Positions 15,428-23,659 of a stretch of 64,000 bases of DNA are shown in pieces. The position numbers and the translations under genes were made by a program. This DNA is from SCN-70-22 sp046327755 (GTDB lineage Bacteria; Gemmatimonadota; Gemmatimonadetes; Gemmatimonadales; Gemmatimonadaceae): positions 1 to 64,000 of the forward strand of contig JAXLXW010000014.1 in assembly GCA_046327755.1 (NCBI GenBank), in the 5' to 3' direction. The notes below the pieces were generated by a model, which ran no database searches, was not told where the DNA came from, and saw nothing but the letters and a program-made list of their open reading frames with translations. Within the stretch, counting starts at the first letter, position 1. Each line of letters opens with the position of its first letter.

Positions 15428-16780
15428 TCAGTGCCTCGCTTGCTCCCGCACGTAGACGATCGTCACGATCGACTGGTCGTAGGCGCTGCGGATACTGCTC
15501 TTCACCCGCACCTCCACATACGCGTCGAGCGCCTCTATCGCCCGCACCGCGTCGTCCATGGGCCCCTGCTCCTTCGAGACGAGCGTGACCTCCAGCCCCT
15601 TGCCAGCCCCGCGCGTTCCGGCCCAGGTCACCCCGGCGGGGAGCGCCTGGAAGAGCGCCCGCGTGGGATCGTGCGGATTGGCGGGAGAGTCGGTCCAGAT
15701 GTCACCCAGCGCGAGGGCGAGGAGCCACTCGCCCTCCGGCGCGCGCGTGAGCCCCACGACGCCCTCATGGCGAAAGCGATAGGCACCGCGCACCGCTGTC
15801 ATGAGCTGCGTGAAGGGCGTCGTGTTGCGGCTGGCGATGAGCGCGCGATACCCGTCGCCGTCGCGCTCCACCGATTGCAGCTGCACGCCCTGGGGCAGGA
15901 GTGGGCGCAGCGCGCTGGCGATCGAGTCGGGCGCGGTCACAGGCGCGATCGCGGGCGCGTTGGTAGCGCTGCGGATCGGTGGGGGCTCGAACGGCTCCGC
16001 CCACGGGCGCGCCACGACGCCGTCGGAGGCAGGAGCGGCCGACGGCCAGCGCCCCCACTGTCGCGCGCCCCACGTCCCCAGCTCGATCCCCCGGCACCCG
16101 TCGCCGCACCAGAGCGTCAGCTCCTTCTCATCCTTGTAGTCGGCACGTGCCAGGAGTGAGCCCTTCTCCCCGCGCCGCAGGAGGACCTCGCCGATCACCG
16201 TGTCGGGGCGCGGGTTCATCGGGTCGGGCCCCGGGTCGTGCACCACGCGGTCGAAGCGCACCCACCCCCGGGTGCAGCGATAATGCGAACGGCGCGTGAG
16301 CACATGGCGCTGCGTGGGGGGGAGCGTCAGCTGCCAGAAGTTCGCCTCGTACGCCGAGTCGGTCATCGTGGCGAAGCCCGACGACCAGCGGATGGCGGGG
16401 CGTTGCAGCTCGCGGAACTGGCGCGCGTAGAATGCATCGCGGTCGCCCAGCGCGGCGCGATAGTCGGCGCGCTGCGCCTCACTGCGCGCCAGCGTGATCA
16501 CGAGTGAGTCGTCGGGATCGCCGGCGATCGTCATCGTCTCCCACGGGTACTGGCGCCCGCGGTCGCCCGCGAGGGCGCCCAGGTCGGTCTGCGAGAAGGG
16601 GGGCACCATCGCGACGAGCGCATAGGTCCCCTCCAGGCTGGGGCAGCTCCCGGTGAGGCGCGCCCACGGTTCCGGGCGCGCACGCTCGCCGTCCGGCGCT
16701 CCTCCCGCGCAGGCAGCGCCGAGCACGGCGAGCGCCAGCGCGCATTTGAAGGTGAGGCGATGTGCGATGCGACGCGTCAC
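15428..16780 (-). CDS. Hypothetical lipoprotein
   Basis: About 450 residues. I do not recognise the family. The GTG at 16780 gives a good lipoprotein signal (T-R-R-I-A-H-R-L, hydrophobic A-L-A-L-A-V-L-G, lipobox L-G-A-A-C). A longer frame to 16879 only adds an Arg/Pro-rich tail. The mature protein has an N-terminal region with C-P-S-L-E-G-T-Y-A-L, a middle part with paired Cys in L-W-C-G-D-G-C-R-G, and a C-terminal part that looks like two alpha/beta modules (about 310-450), each containing L-x-A-L-P-A-G-V or L-P-Q-G-V-Q. Probably periplasmic or outer-membrane; no enzymatic motif visible. Confidence 0.65.
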   Translation of the reverse strand: MTRRIAHRLTFKCALALAVLGAACAGGAPDGERARPEPWARLTGSCPSLEGTYALVAMVPPFSQTDLGALAGDRGRQYPWETMTIAGDPDDSLVITLARSEAQRADYRAALGDRDAFYARQFRELQRPAIRWSSGFATMTDSAYEANFWQLTLPPTQRHVLTRRSHYRCTRGWVRFDRVVHDPGPDPMNPRPDTVIGEVLLRRGEKGSLLARADYKDEKELTLWCGDGCRGIELGTWGARQWGRWPSAAPASDGVVARPWAEPFEPPPIRSATNAPAIAPVTAPDSIASALRPLLPQGVQLQSVERDGDGYRALIASRNTTPFTQLMTAVRGAYRFRHEGVVGLTRAPEGEWLLALALGDIWTDSPANPHDPTRALFQALPAGVTWAGTRGAGKGLEVTLVSKEQGPMDDAVRAIEALDAYVEVRVKSSIRSAYDQSIVTIVYVREQARH

Positions 16781-16992
16781 GAGCCGGCGAAACAGGAGGT
16801 CATGAGGGACGAGGCCGCTCCGACGCCCGGGGCAACGGCTGCGCTCCCTACATGGACGGCCCCGCCCCGCGCCCCGCAACGCGTTGGGGAGGGCCGACGA
16901 GGTGCCGACGAGGTGCCGACGCGATGTCGCCCTCCCTCGTGCGGCCGCGCATGCCGTGCGAGCGATCCCTGTGCCCCTTCTCCCCTCGCCCC

Positions 16993-17622
16993 ATGTCGAC
17001 GATCTACCCCCCGACCATCATCGAACGCTCGAGCCGCGGCGAACGGCAATACGACATCTTCTCGCGCCTCCTCCTCGATCGCATCGTCTTCCTCGGCACC
17101 CCCGTCACCGACGACGTCGCGAACATCATCATCGCGCAGCTCCTCTACCTCGACGCGGACGCACCGGGGAAGGACATCCACCTGTACATCAACTGTCCCG
17201 GCGGGAGCGTGTCGGCGGGACTGGCGATCTACGACACGATGCAATGGGTGCGATCGCCGGTGGCCACCATCTGCATGGGCTTCGCGGCGAGCATGGGGTG
17301 CTTCCTCCTCGCGGCGGGGGCGGCGGGAAAGCGATCGGCGCTCCCGCACGCGCGCATCATGCAGCACCAACCGTCCCAGCGCGGCGGCGGTGGGACGGCG
17401 AGCGAGATCGAGATCCAGGCGCGCGAAATCATTGCCTCACGCGAACTGGTCAACCGGCTCATGGCAAAGCACACCGGGCGCCCGGTGGAACAGATCGAGC
17501 GTGACTTCGACCGCGACTACTACATGTCGGCGGAGGAGGCACGCGGGTACGGACTGATCGACCAGGTGATTGCGGGGCCGGTGGATGTGGCGGTGGCGGA
17601 GACGACCGGAGAAGCGCGCTGA
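16993..17622 (+). CDS. clpP: ATP-dependent Clp protease proteolytic subunit
   Basis: 209 residues, a normal ClpP length. The Ser-His-Asp triad is complete: Ser100 in G-F-A-A-S-M-G, His125 in M-Q-H-Q-P, Asp175 in R-D-Y-Y-M-S-A-E-E-A. The oligomer/handle region I-Q-A-R-E-I is present. ClpP forms the 14-subunit chamber that degrades proteins delivered by ClpX or ClpA/C ATPases. No Clp ATPase or trigger factor gene is adjacent, so this may be an extra ClpP paralogue. H-Q-P-S-Q replaces the usual H-Q-P-x-G, and G-C-F-L-L is slightly unusual. Two 11-base GGTGCCGACG-type units (16901-16922) precede the gene. Confidence 0.9.
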   Translation: MSTIYPPTIIERSSRGERQYDIFSRLLLDRIVFLGTPVTDDVANIIIAQLLYLDADAPGKDIHLYINCPGGSVSAGLAIYDTMQWVRSPVATICMGFAASMGCFLLAAGAAGKRSALPHARIMQHQPSQRGGGGTASEIEIQAREIIASRELVNRLMAKHTGRPVEQIERDFDRDYYMSAEEARGYGLIDQVIAGPVDVAVAETTGEAR

Positions 17623-17689
17623 GTCGCCCGTTCCAGAAGCGCGGGCGCCGGGCGTGTCGCGATGACGCCGTTGCCGCGCGCCGCACTCC

Positions 17690-17792
17690 TCCGTGACCCT
17701 CCGTGAGTCCTCCGTGAACCTCCGTGTCACGCTGTTGAAAGCACGACGCAGAGGCTCACGGAGGCAGCACGGAGGTTCACAGAGATGGGCAG
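17690..17792. repeat. Dispersed hairpin repeat, variant copy D
   Basis: Left arm about 17690-17730 (CTCCGTGACC, CTCCGTGAGTC, CTCCGTGAACC units), right arm about 17750-17786 (GCAGAGGCTCACGGAGG and CACGGAGGTTCACAGAG). The unit is CTCCGTGA rather than CTCTGCGT, so this is a sister family with the same architecture, 68 bases after clpP. The rest of the 17623-17951 interval holds no gene I can support. Confidence 0.7.
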
Positions 17793-17951
17793 GGAACTTG
17801 GCGGCGAGTACGCATCAGGTTGCTGGTTGCGCCTGCCGAGCGCCCGGCCATTGCGGCTGTCGCGGTGTGGTGTGAAGATGGGGCGACTCTCCGGGTCGAT
17901 CCCTTCATCGCGGCGCATCGCAGCCTTCGCGCCGCCACCAAGAGGCCCCTC

Positions 17952-18362
17952 ATGCCCGTTGCTCTCGATCGTACAAAGACAAACCCGTGGAAGCTCCAGA
18001 CCGCCCCCGGCACCTCGGAGTTCACGATGCACGTGGACGAGAAGGACGGGAAGCAGATCCTCGTCTGCACCGTCGGGAGCACGGTCCTGCACTACGACGC
18101 GCGCTGCATCGACGACCTGCACGCGATGCTCAAGGCGGCGGGTGACTGGGTGGAGCTCGGTGGGGCGGACGAACAGAAGCCGGCGAAGGAGGGGACGGTC
18201 GAGGGCTGGGGACGATCGCCGAGCAATCCCGTGGGCGGATGGTACGGGCTCAAGAAGGGGTTCCGCGGACGCTTCGGCGTCTACGTACCGCCGCTTATGG
18301 AGGCGCTGGGGCTGTGCGAGTTGGAGCACAACCCCAAGAACAACCGGATGCGGGCCAAGTGA
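17952..18362 (+). CDS. Conserved-looking hypothetical protein
   Basis: 136 residues; I do not recognise the family. It opens R-T-K-T-N-P-W-K-L-Q-T-A-P-G-T-S-E, has a V-L-H-Y-D-A-R motif and an acidic helix (C-I-D-D-L-H-A-M-L), then a basic, Gly/aromatic-rich end (G-W-Y-G-L-K-K-G-F-R-G-R-F). There is no signal peptide or membrane segment, so it is cytosolic. The composition and single-domain size suggest a nucleic-acid or ligand-binding protein, but this is a guess. The ATG at 17952 is the first consistent with coding; the frame runs further upstream without conserved features. Confidence 0.6.
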   Translation: MPVALDRTKTNPWKLQTAPGTSEFTMHVDEKDGKQILVCTVGSTVLHYDARCIDDLHAMLKAAGDWVELGGADEQKPAKEGTVEGWGRSPSNPVGGWYGLKKGFRGRFGVYVPPLMEALGLCELEHNPKNNRMRAK

Positions 18363-18426
18363 GATGGCGCGCTGGCGCGGTGAGCGCGCGCGGTGTGCGC
18401 GCGCGGTGTGCGGGCGATGTTCCAAC

Positions 18427-20496
18427 TTACGGCAGCGCGAACGCCACGTACGTCCCTCCGCTCGGCGCCCCGTTCTTCCCGCCACCACAGGCGATCACCA
18501 CATACTGCTTCCCGTTCACCATGTACGTCGACGGCGTGGTGTTGCCGGCGGCGGGGAGCGCGCCCTCCCACAGCAACTTCCCGCTGGTCTTGTCGAACGC
18601 GCGGATCTTGTTGTCGTAGGTGGTGGCGGCGATGATGAGCAGCCCGTTCTCGGTCACGATGGCGCCGCCGTAGTTGTCGCTTCCGGTGTCCTTCAACCCC
18701 TGCGCGACGAGCTTGGGGTACTCGCCAAACGGGATCGACCACTTCGTCTCGCCGGAATTGAGGTCGATCGCGGTGAGCGTTCCCCAGGGGGGCTTGATGG
18801 CGGGGTAGCCTTCGTGGTCGAGGAAGATGTCGAAGGTGGTGTTGCGGTACCTGAGGAAGGTGGGGAGGTCGCGCGGCATCAGCGTGGGCGCCTTGCCGCT
18901 GATGAGGTACTCGGCGAGCTGGGCGATGCCGGAATCGCCTAACGCGGTAGCGAAGGCGGGCATGCGCCCGGTGCCGGCGCGAATGGCGTTCACGATCTGC
19001 TCGCGCGTGAGGCGCTTCGAGACGCCGGTGAGCGTGGGGCCGATGGGGGTACTCTTCGCGCCGTGGCACTCGGCGCAGTAGGCGCCGAAGAGCGAGTTGG
19101 TCTCGCGCGGGACGATCTTGAGGATCCACCCCATCTCGTTGGCGTTGACGTAGAGCATCCCCGTCTTGGGGTCGAACGCCGGACCGCCGTATTCACCGCC
19201 GCCGTCGACGCCGGGGAAGATGATGATCCCCTTGGTGTTCGGCGGGGTCCACGGGTCGGGCGTGGGGTTCTCTCTGAACAGCTTGAGCGCTGCCGCGTGC
19301 GCCTCAGGGGTGCGGTCGGTGAGCAAGTCCTCCGTCAGCTGCTGGCGGGCGAACGGCTTGGGAAGGGTGGGGAAGCGCTGCGAGTCGGCGGTCGCCTCCC
19401 CCTCGAGGATCGCCGGCGGCATCCTGCGCCACGCGCTGGGGAAGAGTTCCTCCCCCGTGTCGCGATTGAGCAGCCAGACGTGCCCGGTCTTGGTGATCTG
19501 GGCGACGGCGTCGACCGGCCGGCCGTTGCGGCTGACGGTAACGAGCGTCGGCGCCGCGGGAAAGTCACGGTCCCAGAGGTCGTGCTTGAGCCCCTGGAAG
19601 TGCCACTTGCGCGTCCCGGTGTTGGCGTCGAGCGCGACGATGGAGTTGGCGAAGAGGTTGTCGCCGTGGCGATTGGCGCCGTAGAAGTCAAACGACGCGG
19701 AGCCGGTGGCGAAGAAGACCATCCCGCGCTGCGGGTCGACGGTGACGCCGCTCCAGGCGTTGGTCCCGCCGGCGACCTTCCACGCGTCAGGGGGCCAGCT
19801 CTCGTAGCCGAACTCCCCCGGATGCGGGATGGTGTGGAAAGTCCAGCGGATCTTCCCGCTCTTCACGTCATAGGCTCGGATGTCGCCCGGCGCCGAGGGG
19901 AGCGCCTCGGGGACCGACGTCCCGACGATGAGCATGTCCTTGTAGACGGCGCCCGGGGTGCTGGCGCTCACCGAGAGTCCCTCGACCGGGCGCCCGAGCC
20001 CTTCGCGCAGGTCGACCCACCCGCTGTCGTTCCCCCACCCGGGGGCCTTCTGTCCCGTCTTCGCATCCAGCGAGAAGAGGCGGTAGCGATAGTTGAAGTA
20101 GACGCGACCGTCATGCACCACGACACCGCGGTAGCGAATGCGCGGGCCGGTGAACTTCCCGTTGGTCGGGTCGAACGACCAGAGCTCCTTCCCGGTCGCC
20201 GCGTCGAGGGCGAAGGCGCGCTGCTTGGGCGACATCGCGTACAGCACGCCCCCGACGACGATGGGATTGGACTGCATCTCCGACCCCTCGAAGGCGTCCT
20301 TCGTGTCATGCGTCCACGCGACCTTGAGTTGCGCGACGTTGGCAGGGGAGATCTGCGCGAGCGTGGTGTAGTGCGTCTTGGCGTCGCTCCCCTGGTACAC
20401 CGGCCAGTCGACGTTCTGCGGCGTCGGGGTGGAGCAGGCGGTGACGAGGAGGAGGGCACTCGCGGCGGAACGCGACAGCGCAGGGCGAAGCGGCAT
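18427..20496 (-). CDS. PQQ-dependent dehydrogenase with inserted cytochrome c domain
   Basis: 689 residues. The lipoprotein-type signal ends V-T-A-C (Cys21). The propeller shows the glucose-dehydrogenase-like opening D-W-P-V-Y-Q-G-S-D, then A-L-D-A-A-T-G-K-E-L-W, the G-L-K-H-D-L-W-D-R-D-F-P-A block and several further PQQ/propeller repeats. A class I cytochrome c domain sits inside the propeller: C-A-E-C-H at 474-478 with a probable distal Met in G-R-M-P-A-F, after which blades resume (F-D-K-T-S-G-K-L-L-W). The likely role is periplasmic oxidation of a sugar or alcohol with PQQ, passing electrons through haem c. Proximity to gluconate genes favours glucose. It carries a CGTTAGGC octamer at codons A-L-G. 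Confidence 0.8.
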   Translation of the reverse strand: MPLRPALSRSAASALLLVTACSTPTPQNVDWPVYQGSDAKTHYTTLAQISPANVAQLKVAWTHDTKDAFEGSEMQSNPIVVGGVLYAMSPKQRAFALDAATGKELWSFDPTNGKFTGPRIRYRGVVVHDGRVYFNYRYRLFSLDAKTGQKAPGWGNDSGWVDLREGLGRPVEGLSVSASTPGAVYKDMLIVGTSVPEALPSAPGDIRAYDVKSGKIRWTFHTIPHPGEFGYESWPPDAWKVAGGTNAWSGVTVDPQRGMVFFATGSASFDFYGANRHGDNLFANSIVALDANTGTRKWHFQGLKHDLWDRDFPAAPTLVTVSRNGRPVDAVAQITKTGHVWLLNRDTGEELFPSAWRRMPPAILEGEATADSQRFPTLPKPFARQQLTEDLLTDRTPEAHAAALKLFRENPTPDPWTPPNTKGIIIFPGVDGGGEYGGPAFDPKTGMLYVNANEMGWILKIVPRETNSLFGAYCAECHGAKSTPIGPTLTGVSKRLTREQIVNAIRAGTGRMPAFATALGDSGIAQLAEYLISGKAPTLMPRDLPTFLRYRNTTFDIFLDHEGYPAIKPPWGTLTAIDLNSGETKWSIPFGEYPKLVAQGLKDTGSDNYGGAIVTENGLLIIAATTYDNKIRAFDKTSGKLLWEGALPAAGNTTPSTYMVNGKQYVVIACGGGKNGAPSGGTYVAFALP

Positions 20497-20644
20497 GCGA
20501 CGGATGGGCGGAGGGGTCCGCCCAATGCTGGCGCGCCGACCTTCCGTGCTCAAGGGGCGCGGAGGGGCGCTTGGGCGTCGGCGTGACGGATTGCTTCGAT
20601 GCGTACCGCGCGGACGACATCGATGGTGGAGAGACTGCACGTGC

Positions 20645-20752
20645 TTTCACCGCAGGGAACGCAGGGTTTCGCAGAGGTGGATGACGGCGCGCGGTGCAAC
20701 ACCGGCCTGCGCGCCTAACTACTCTGCGTCACTCCGCGCTCTCTGCGGTGAA
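20645..20752. repeat. Dispersed hairpin repeat, inverted-order copy E
   Basis: Left arm 20645-20680 (TTTCACCGCAGGGAACG ... GCAGAGG), right arm 20721-20752 (ACTCTGCGTCAC ... CTCTGCGGTGAA). The arms match copies A-C, but the TTTCACCGC end is outermost rather than innermost, so the element is turned inside out. It lies 33 bases beyond the 3' end of the minus-strand gene at 20786. The 20497-20785 interval has no gene I can support. Confidence 0.75.
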
Positions 20753-20785
20753 TGCCCTTCCCCGTCGTGACCATCCGCGACGTGC

Positions 20786-21538
20786 CTACCCCGCGCGCCG
20801 CACCTTTTCGCGCGCGATCTCCTCGTGCACCGCGGGCACCACGCGCTTCGACCATCGGTTCGAGAGGGCGTCGAGTTCCTCGCGCGTGATCCCCCCGAGC
20901 TCGCCGCGATAGGCGGCCTTGAGCGCGTTCTGGCGATGCTGCGAGGCGAGCATGTCGGCGTGGGTGCGCACCACGCGCGCGGTCACGTTGGGATTGGCGG
21001 CGAGCACCTCGGCCACGCGCTGGCGATGGCGCTGCAGGACCTCGAGGGGCGGCGTTCCCGCGGCGAGAAACTCGGCACGGAGCATGGGCGGAGTGGCGAT
21101 CTTCGCAGCCGAAGCAGCGTTGCTCGTCGCCACGAACGAGCCGTCGGTGAGCTCGGTCTCGAAGTCGGTCACGTGCTTGGGGAGTTTCCCCGTCAGGCGC
21201 AAAATGAGGCGCAGCCAGAACGACCTGAGGTGCGGATGGTACAGTGCCGAGGTGATGGTGCCGTCGCGCGAGACCATGCAGCGCAGCATGATCGCGCTCA
21301 GCACCGTCCCCGGCGACTCGGTGATCGTCTTGTCCTCCACGTCGGCCAGCGAACGGAAGCCGTTCCCGTTGAGGAGGCGCGCCGTCGCGTCGTACCACTT
21401 GAGGTCGAGGTGCGAGAAGTCGCGCGGATTGGCCGATACGTAGCGGTGCGTCGACTGGTAGGTGTTCTCGATGATGTCGAGGATGCGCGACGCGGCCTGC
21501 TGGATCGCCGGGTTCTCGGAGGGCTGGAGCGGTTCCAT
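20786..21538 (-). CDS. Hypothetical protein
   Basis: 250 residues; not a family I can name. It appears helical and cytosolic, with no signal peptide. Motifs include I-L-D-I-I-E-N-T-Y near residue 22, a R-D-F-S-H-L-D-L-K-W-Y-D-A-T-A-R-L block, a short hydrophobic segment (W-L-R-L-I-L-R-L), and a C-terminal helical region rich in Arg/Ala (T-R-E-E-L-D-A-L-S-N-R-W). The strand bias and codon use look like a real gene. It is divergent from gntK, with a shared upstream region of about 240 bases. Confidence 0.65.
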   Translation of the reverse strand: MEPLQPSENPAIQQAASRILDIIENTYQSTHRYVSANPRDFSHLDLKWYDATARLLNGNGFRSLADVEDKTITESPGTVLSAIMLRCMVSRDGTITSALYHPHLRSFWLRLILRLTGKLPKHVTDFETELTDGSFVATSNAASAAKIATPPMLRAEFLAAGTPPLEVLQRHRQRVAEVLAANPNVTARVVRTHADMLASQHRQNALKAAYRGELGGITREELDALSNRWSKRVVPAVHEEIAREKVRRAG

Positions 21539-21778
21539 CTGCGTGGGGGGGAAGGGAACGGGGTGAAGCGCCTGCGCTGCTCTGTGTAGACGGTCGGGAC
21601 GGGGCCCCCGTCACCCCCGTGTTGCAGCTGTGGCCAGCGTCACAGTCGCTCGGCTGGCGGGCCCCCGCGCCCGCCCCCGCGCCCCCTACCCGGTTGACAC
21701 CGCCCGCCCCCCGCATCGTTTTGTCAGCGTCCCCCGCCCCCGAACTCCCGTCCTCCGTCTCCCGTCTCCCGTCCGCCG

Positions 21779-22297
21779 TTGCACTTCATCGTCATGGGCG
21801 TCACCGGCGCCGGAAAGAGCACCGTGGGGGCCGCCCTCGCGCGCGCCCTCGGGGCGGAGTTCGTCGAAGGGGACGACTTCCACCCCCCGGAGAACCGCGC
21901 GCGCATGTCGGCGGGAGTCCCGCTCACCGACGCCGATCGCGCGGGGTGGCTGCGCGCACTCGCCGCGCGACTTGCCAGGGCGCAGGACGAGGGGCGCGGA
22001 CTCGTGGTCTCGTGCTCGGCGCTCAAGCGCGCCTATCGCGACGTGCTGCGCGCGGCAGCGCCCGTGCGGTTCGTCTTCCTCGAGGGCGATCGCCCGCTCA
22101 TCGCCGAGCGCGTGGCGGGGCGCTCGGGACACTTCATGTCGCCGGCGCTTCTCGAGTCGCAGTTCGCCACACTCGAGGTGCCGGCGCCCGACGAGGAGGC
22201 GTGGCGCTTCGACGTCGCGACGCCGCCTGACGAGATCGTCCTCGAGGTCGTGGGGCGCATCGTGCGCGACGGCGACCCGACGCGAGCGGGGCGATGA
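21779..22297 (+). CDS. gntK: Gluconokinase
   Basis: 172 residues, the usual size for the bacterial/eukaryotic GntK family. P-loop G-V-T-G-A-G-K-S-T at residues 7-15, gluconate-binding E-G-D-D-F-H-P-P-E-N, and C-S-A-L-K-R-A-Y-R-D. It phosphorylates D-gluconate to 6-phosphogluconate using ATP. The start is a TTG at 21779; residues H-F-I-V-M-G-V directly after it fit the family N-terminus. The 3' end overlaps the transporter gene by ATGA, so uptake and phosphorylation are translationally coupled. Confidence 0.92.
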   Translation: MHFIVMGVTGAGKSTVGAALARALGAEFVEGDDFHPPENRARMSAGVPLTDADRAGWLRALAARLARAQDEGRGLVVSCSALKRAYRDVLRAAAPVRFVFLEGDRPLIAERVAGRSGHFMSPALLESQFATLEVPAPDEEAWRFDVATPPDEIVLEVVGRIVRDGDPTRAGR

Positions 22298-23634
22298 CCT
22301 CGCAGGGACAGCTCCTCCTCTACGCGCTCGCGTCGGTCGTTGCGCTCATCGTCCTCATCGCGCGCTTCAAGCTCCACCCGGTCGTCGTCCTCATCCTCGT
22401 CTCGCTCGCGATGGGGATCGCTGCCGGGATGCCGCTCCCGGCAGTGATCAAGTCGATCCAGGACGGCGTGGGCGCGGTCCTCGGCTTCATCGCCATCGTC
22501 GTGGCGCTGGGGACGATGCTGGGAAAGGTGATGGCCGAGTCGGGGGGAGCGACGCGCATCGCGACGACGCTCATTGCGCGGCTGGGCGAGCACCGGCTGC
22601 ACTGGGCGATGATGTGCGTCGCCTTCATCGTCGGGATCCCGGTCTTCTTCCAGGTGGGCTTCGTCCTGCTGATCCCGCTCGTCTTCGCCATGGCGAAACG
22701 CACGGGGATGCCGTTGCTCAAGATCGCGATCCCGCTGGTGACGGCGCTCTCGGTGGTGCACGGGCTCGTCCCGCCGCACCCGGCGGCGATGCTCGCGGTC
22801 GACACGTTTCACGCCGACGTCGGCCGGACGGTGCTGTACGCGATGATCGTCGGCCTGCCCACGGCGGCCGTCGCGGGGCCGATCTTCGCCACGTGGGTCG
22901 CACCGCGCATCGCGGTGAACCCGGAGAATCGCCTGGCGACGCAGCTCTCAGGCGGGACGCACGAGGCGATGCCGGGGTTCGCGATCACCGTCTTCACGGT
23001 GCTGGTCCCCGTGCTGCTGATGCTGGTCGCCAGCGCCGCCGACTTCATGCGTCCGCCGGGCGATGCGTGGCGCGTGGTGGCAGACTTCGCGGGGCACCCC
23101 ATCGTCGCCCTCCTGCTCGCCCTGCTGTTCTCGTTTTGGTCGCTGGGGCGCACCGCGCACTTCACGCGCGAGCAGCTGTCGGCCTTCACCAACGAGTGCC
23201 TGGCGCCCACGGCGACGATCATCCTCGTCATCGGCGCCGGCGGCGGCTTCAATCGCGTCCTGATCGACAGCGGCGTGGGGAAGGCGATCGCCGATGTCGC
23301 GATCGGGTCGCAGGCGTCGCCGCTCGTCCTGGCGTGGGGGATCGCGGCGTTGATTCGCGTCGCCACCGGGTCGGCGACCGTGGCGATGACGACCGCGTCA
23401 GGGATCGTGGCCCCCATCGCCGCGACGATCCCGGGGACGAGCCCGGAGCTGCTGGTGCTGGCGACGGGCTCCGGGTCGCTCGTGCTGTCGCACGTGAACG
23501 ACTCCGGCTTCTGGTTGGTGAAGGAGTTCCTGAACCTCACCGTCGCGCAGACGCTGCGCACGTGGACGGTCGCGGAGACGATCGTTGGGGTCGTGGGGCT
23601 CGCGCTGACGTTGCTGCTGAGCGTCGTGGTGTGA
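22294..23634 (+). CDS. gntP: Gluconate:H+ symporter, GntP family
   Basis: 446 residues with about 12-14 hydrophobic segments, typical of the GntP family of gluconate/2-keto-3-deoxygluconate permeases. Family signatures are H-G-L-V-P-P-H-P-A, G-A-G-G-G-F-N-R-V-L, G-S-A-T-V-A-M-T-T-A-S-G and S-H-V-N-D-S-G-F-W. It should bring gluconate into the cytoplasm with protons. The ATG overlaps the gntK stop. It converges on zwf, with only 25 bases between stops. Confidence 0.92.
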   Translation: MTSQGQLLLYALASVVALIVLIARFKLHPVVVLILVSLAMGIAAGMPLPAVIKSIQDGVGAVLGFIAIVVALGTMLGKVMAESGGATRIATTLIARLGEHRLHWAMMCVAFIVGIPVFFQVGFVLLIPLVFAMAKRTGMPLLKIAIPLVTALSVVHGLVPPHPAAMLAVDTFHADVGRTVLYAMIVGLPTAAVAGPIFATWVAPRIAVNPENRLATQLSGGTHEAMPGFAITVFTVLVPVLLMLVASAADFMRPPGDAWRVVADFAGHPIVALLLALLFSFWSLGRTAHFTREQLSAFTNECLAPTATIILVIGAGGGFNRVLIDSGVGKAIADVAIGSQASPLVLAWGIAALIRVATGSATVAMTTASGIVAPIAATIPGTSPELLVLATGSGSLVLSHVNDSGFWLVKEFLNLTVAQTLRTWTVAETIVGVVGLALTLLLSVVV

Positions 23635-23659
23635 GACGGTCGCGGAACGACCCCGCGGC

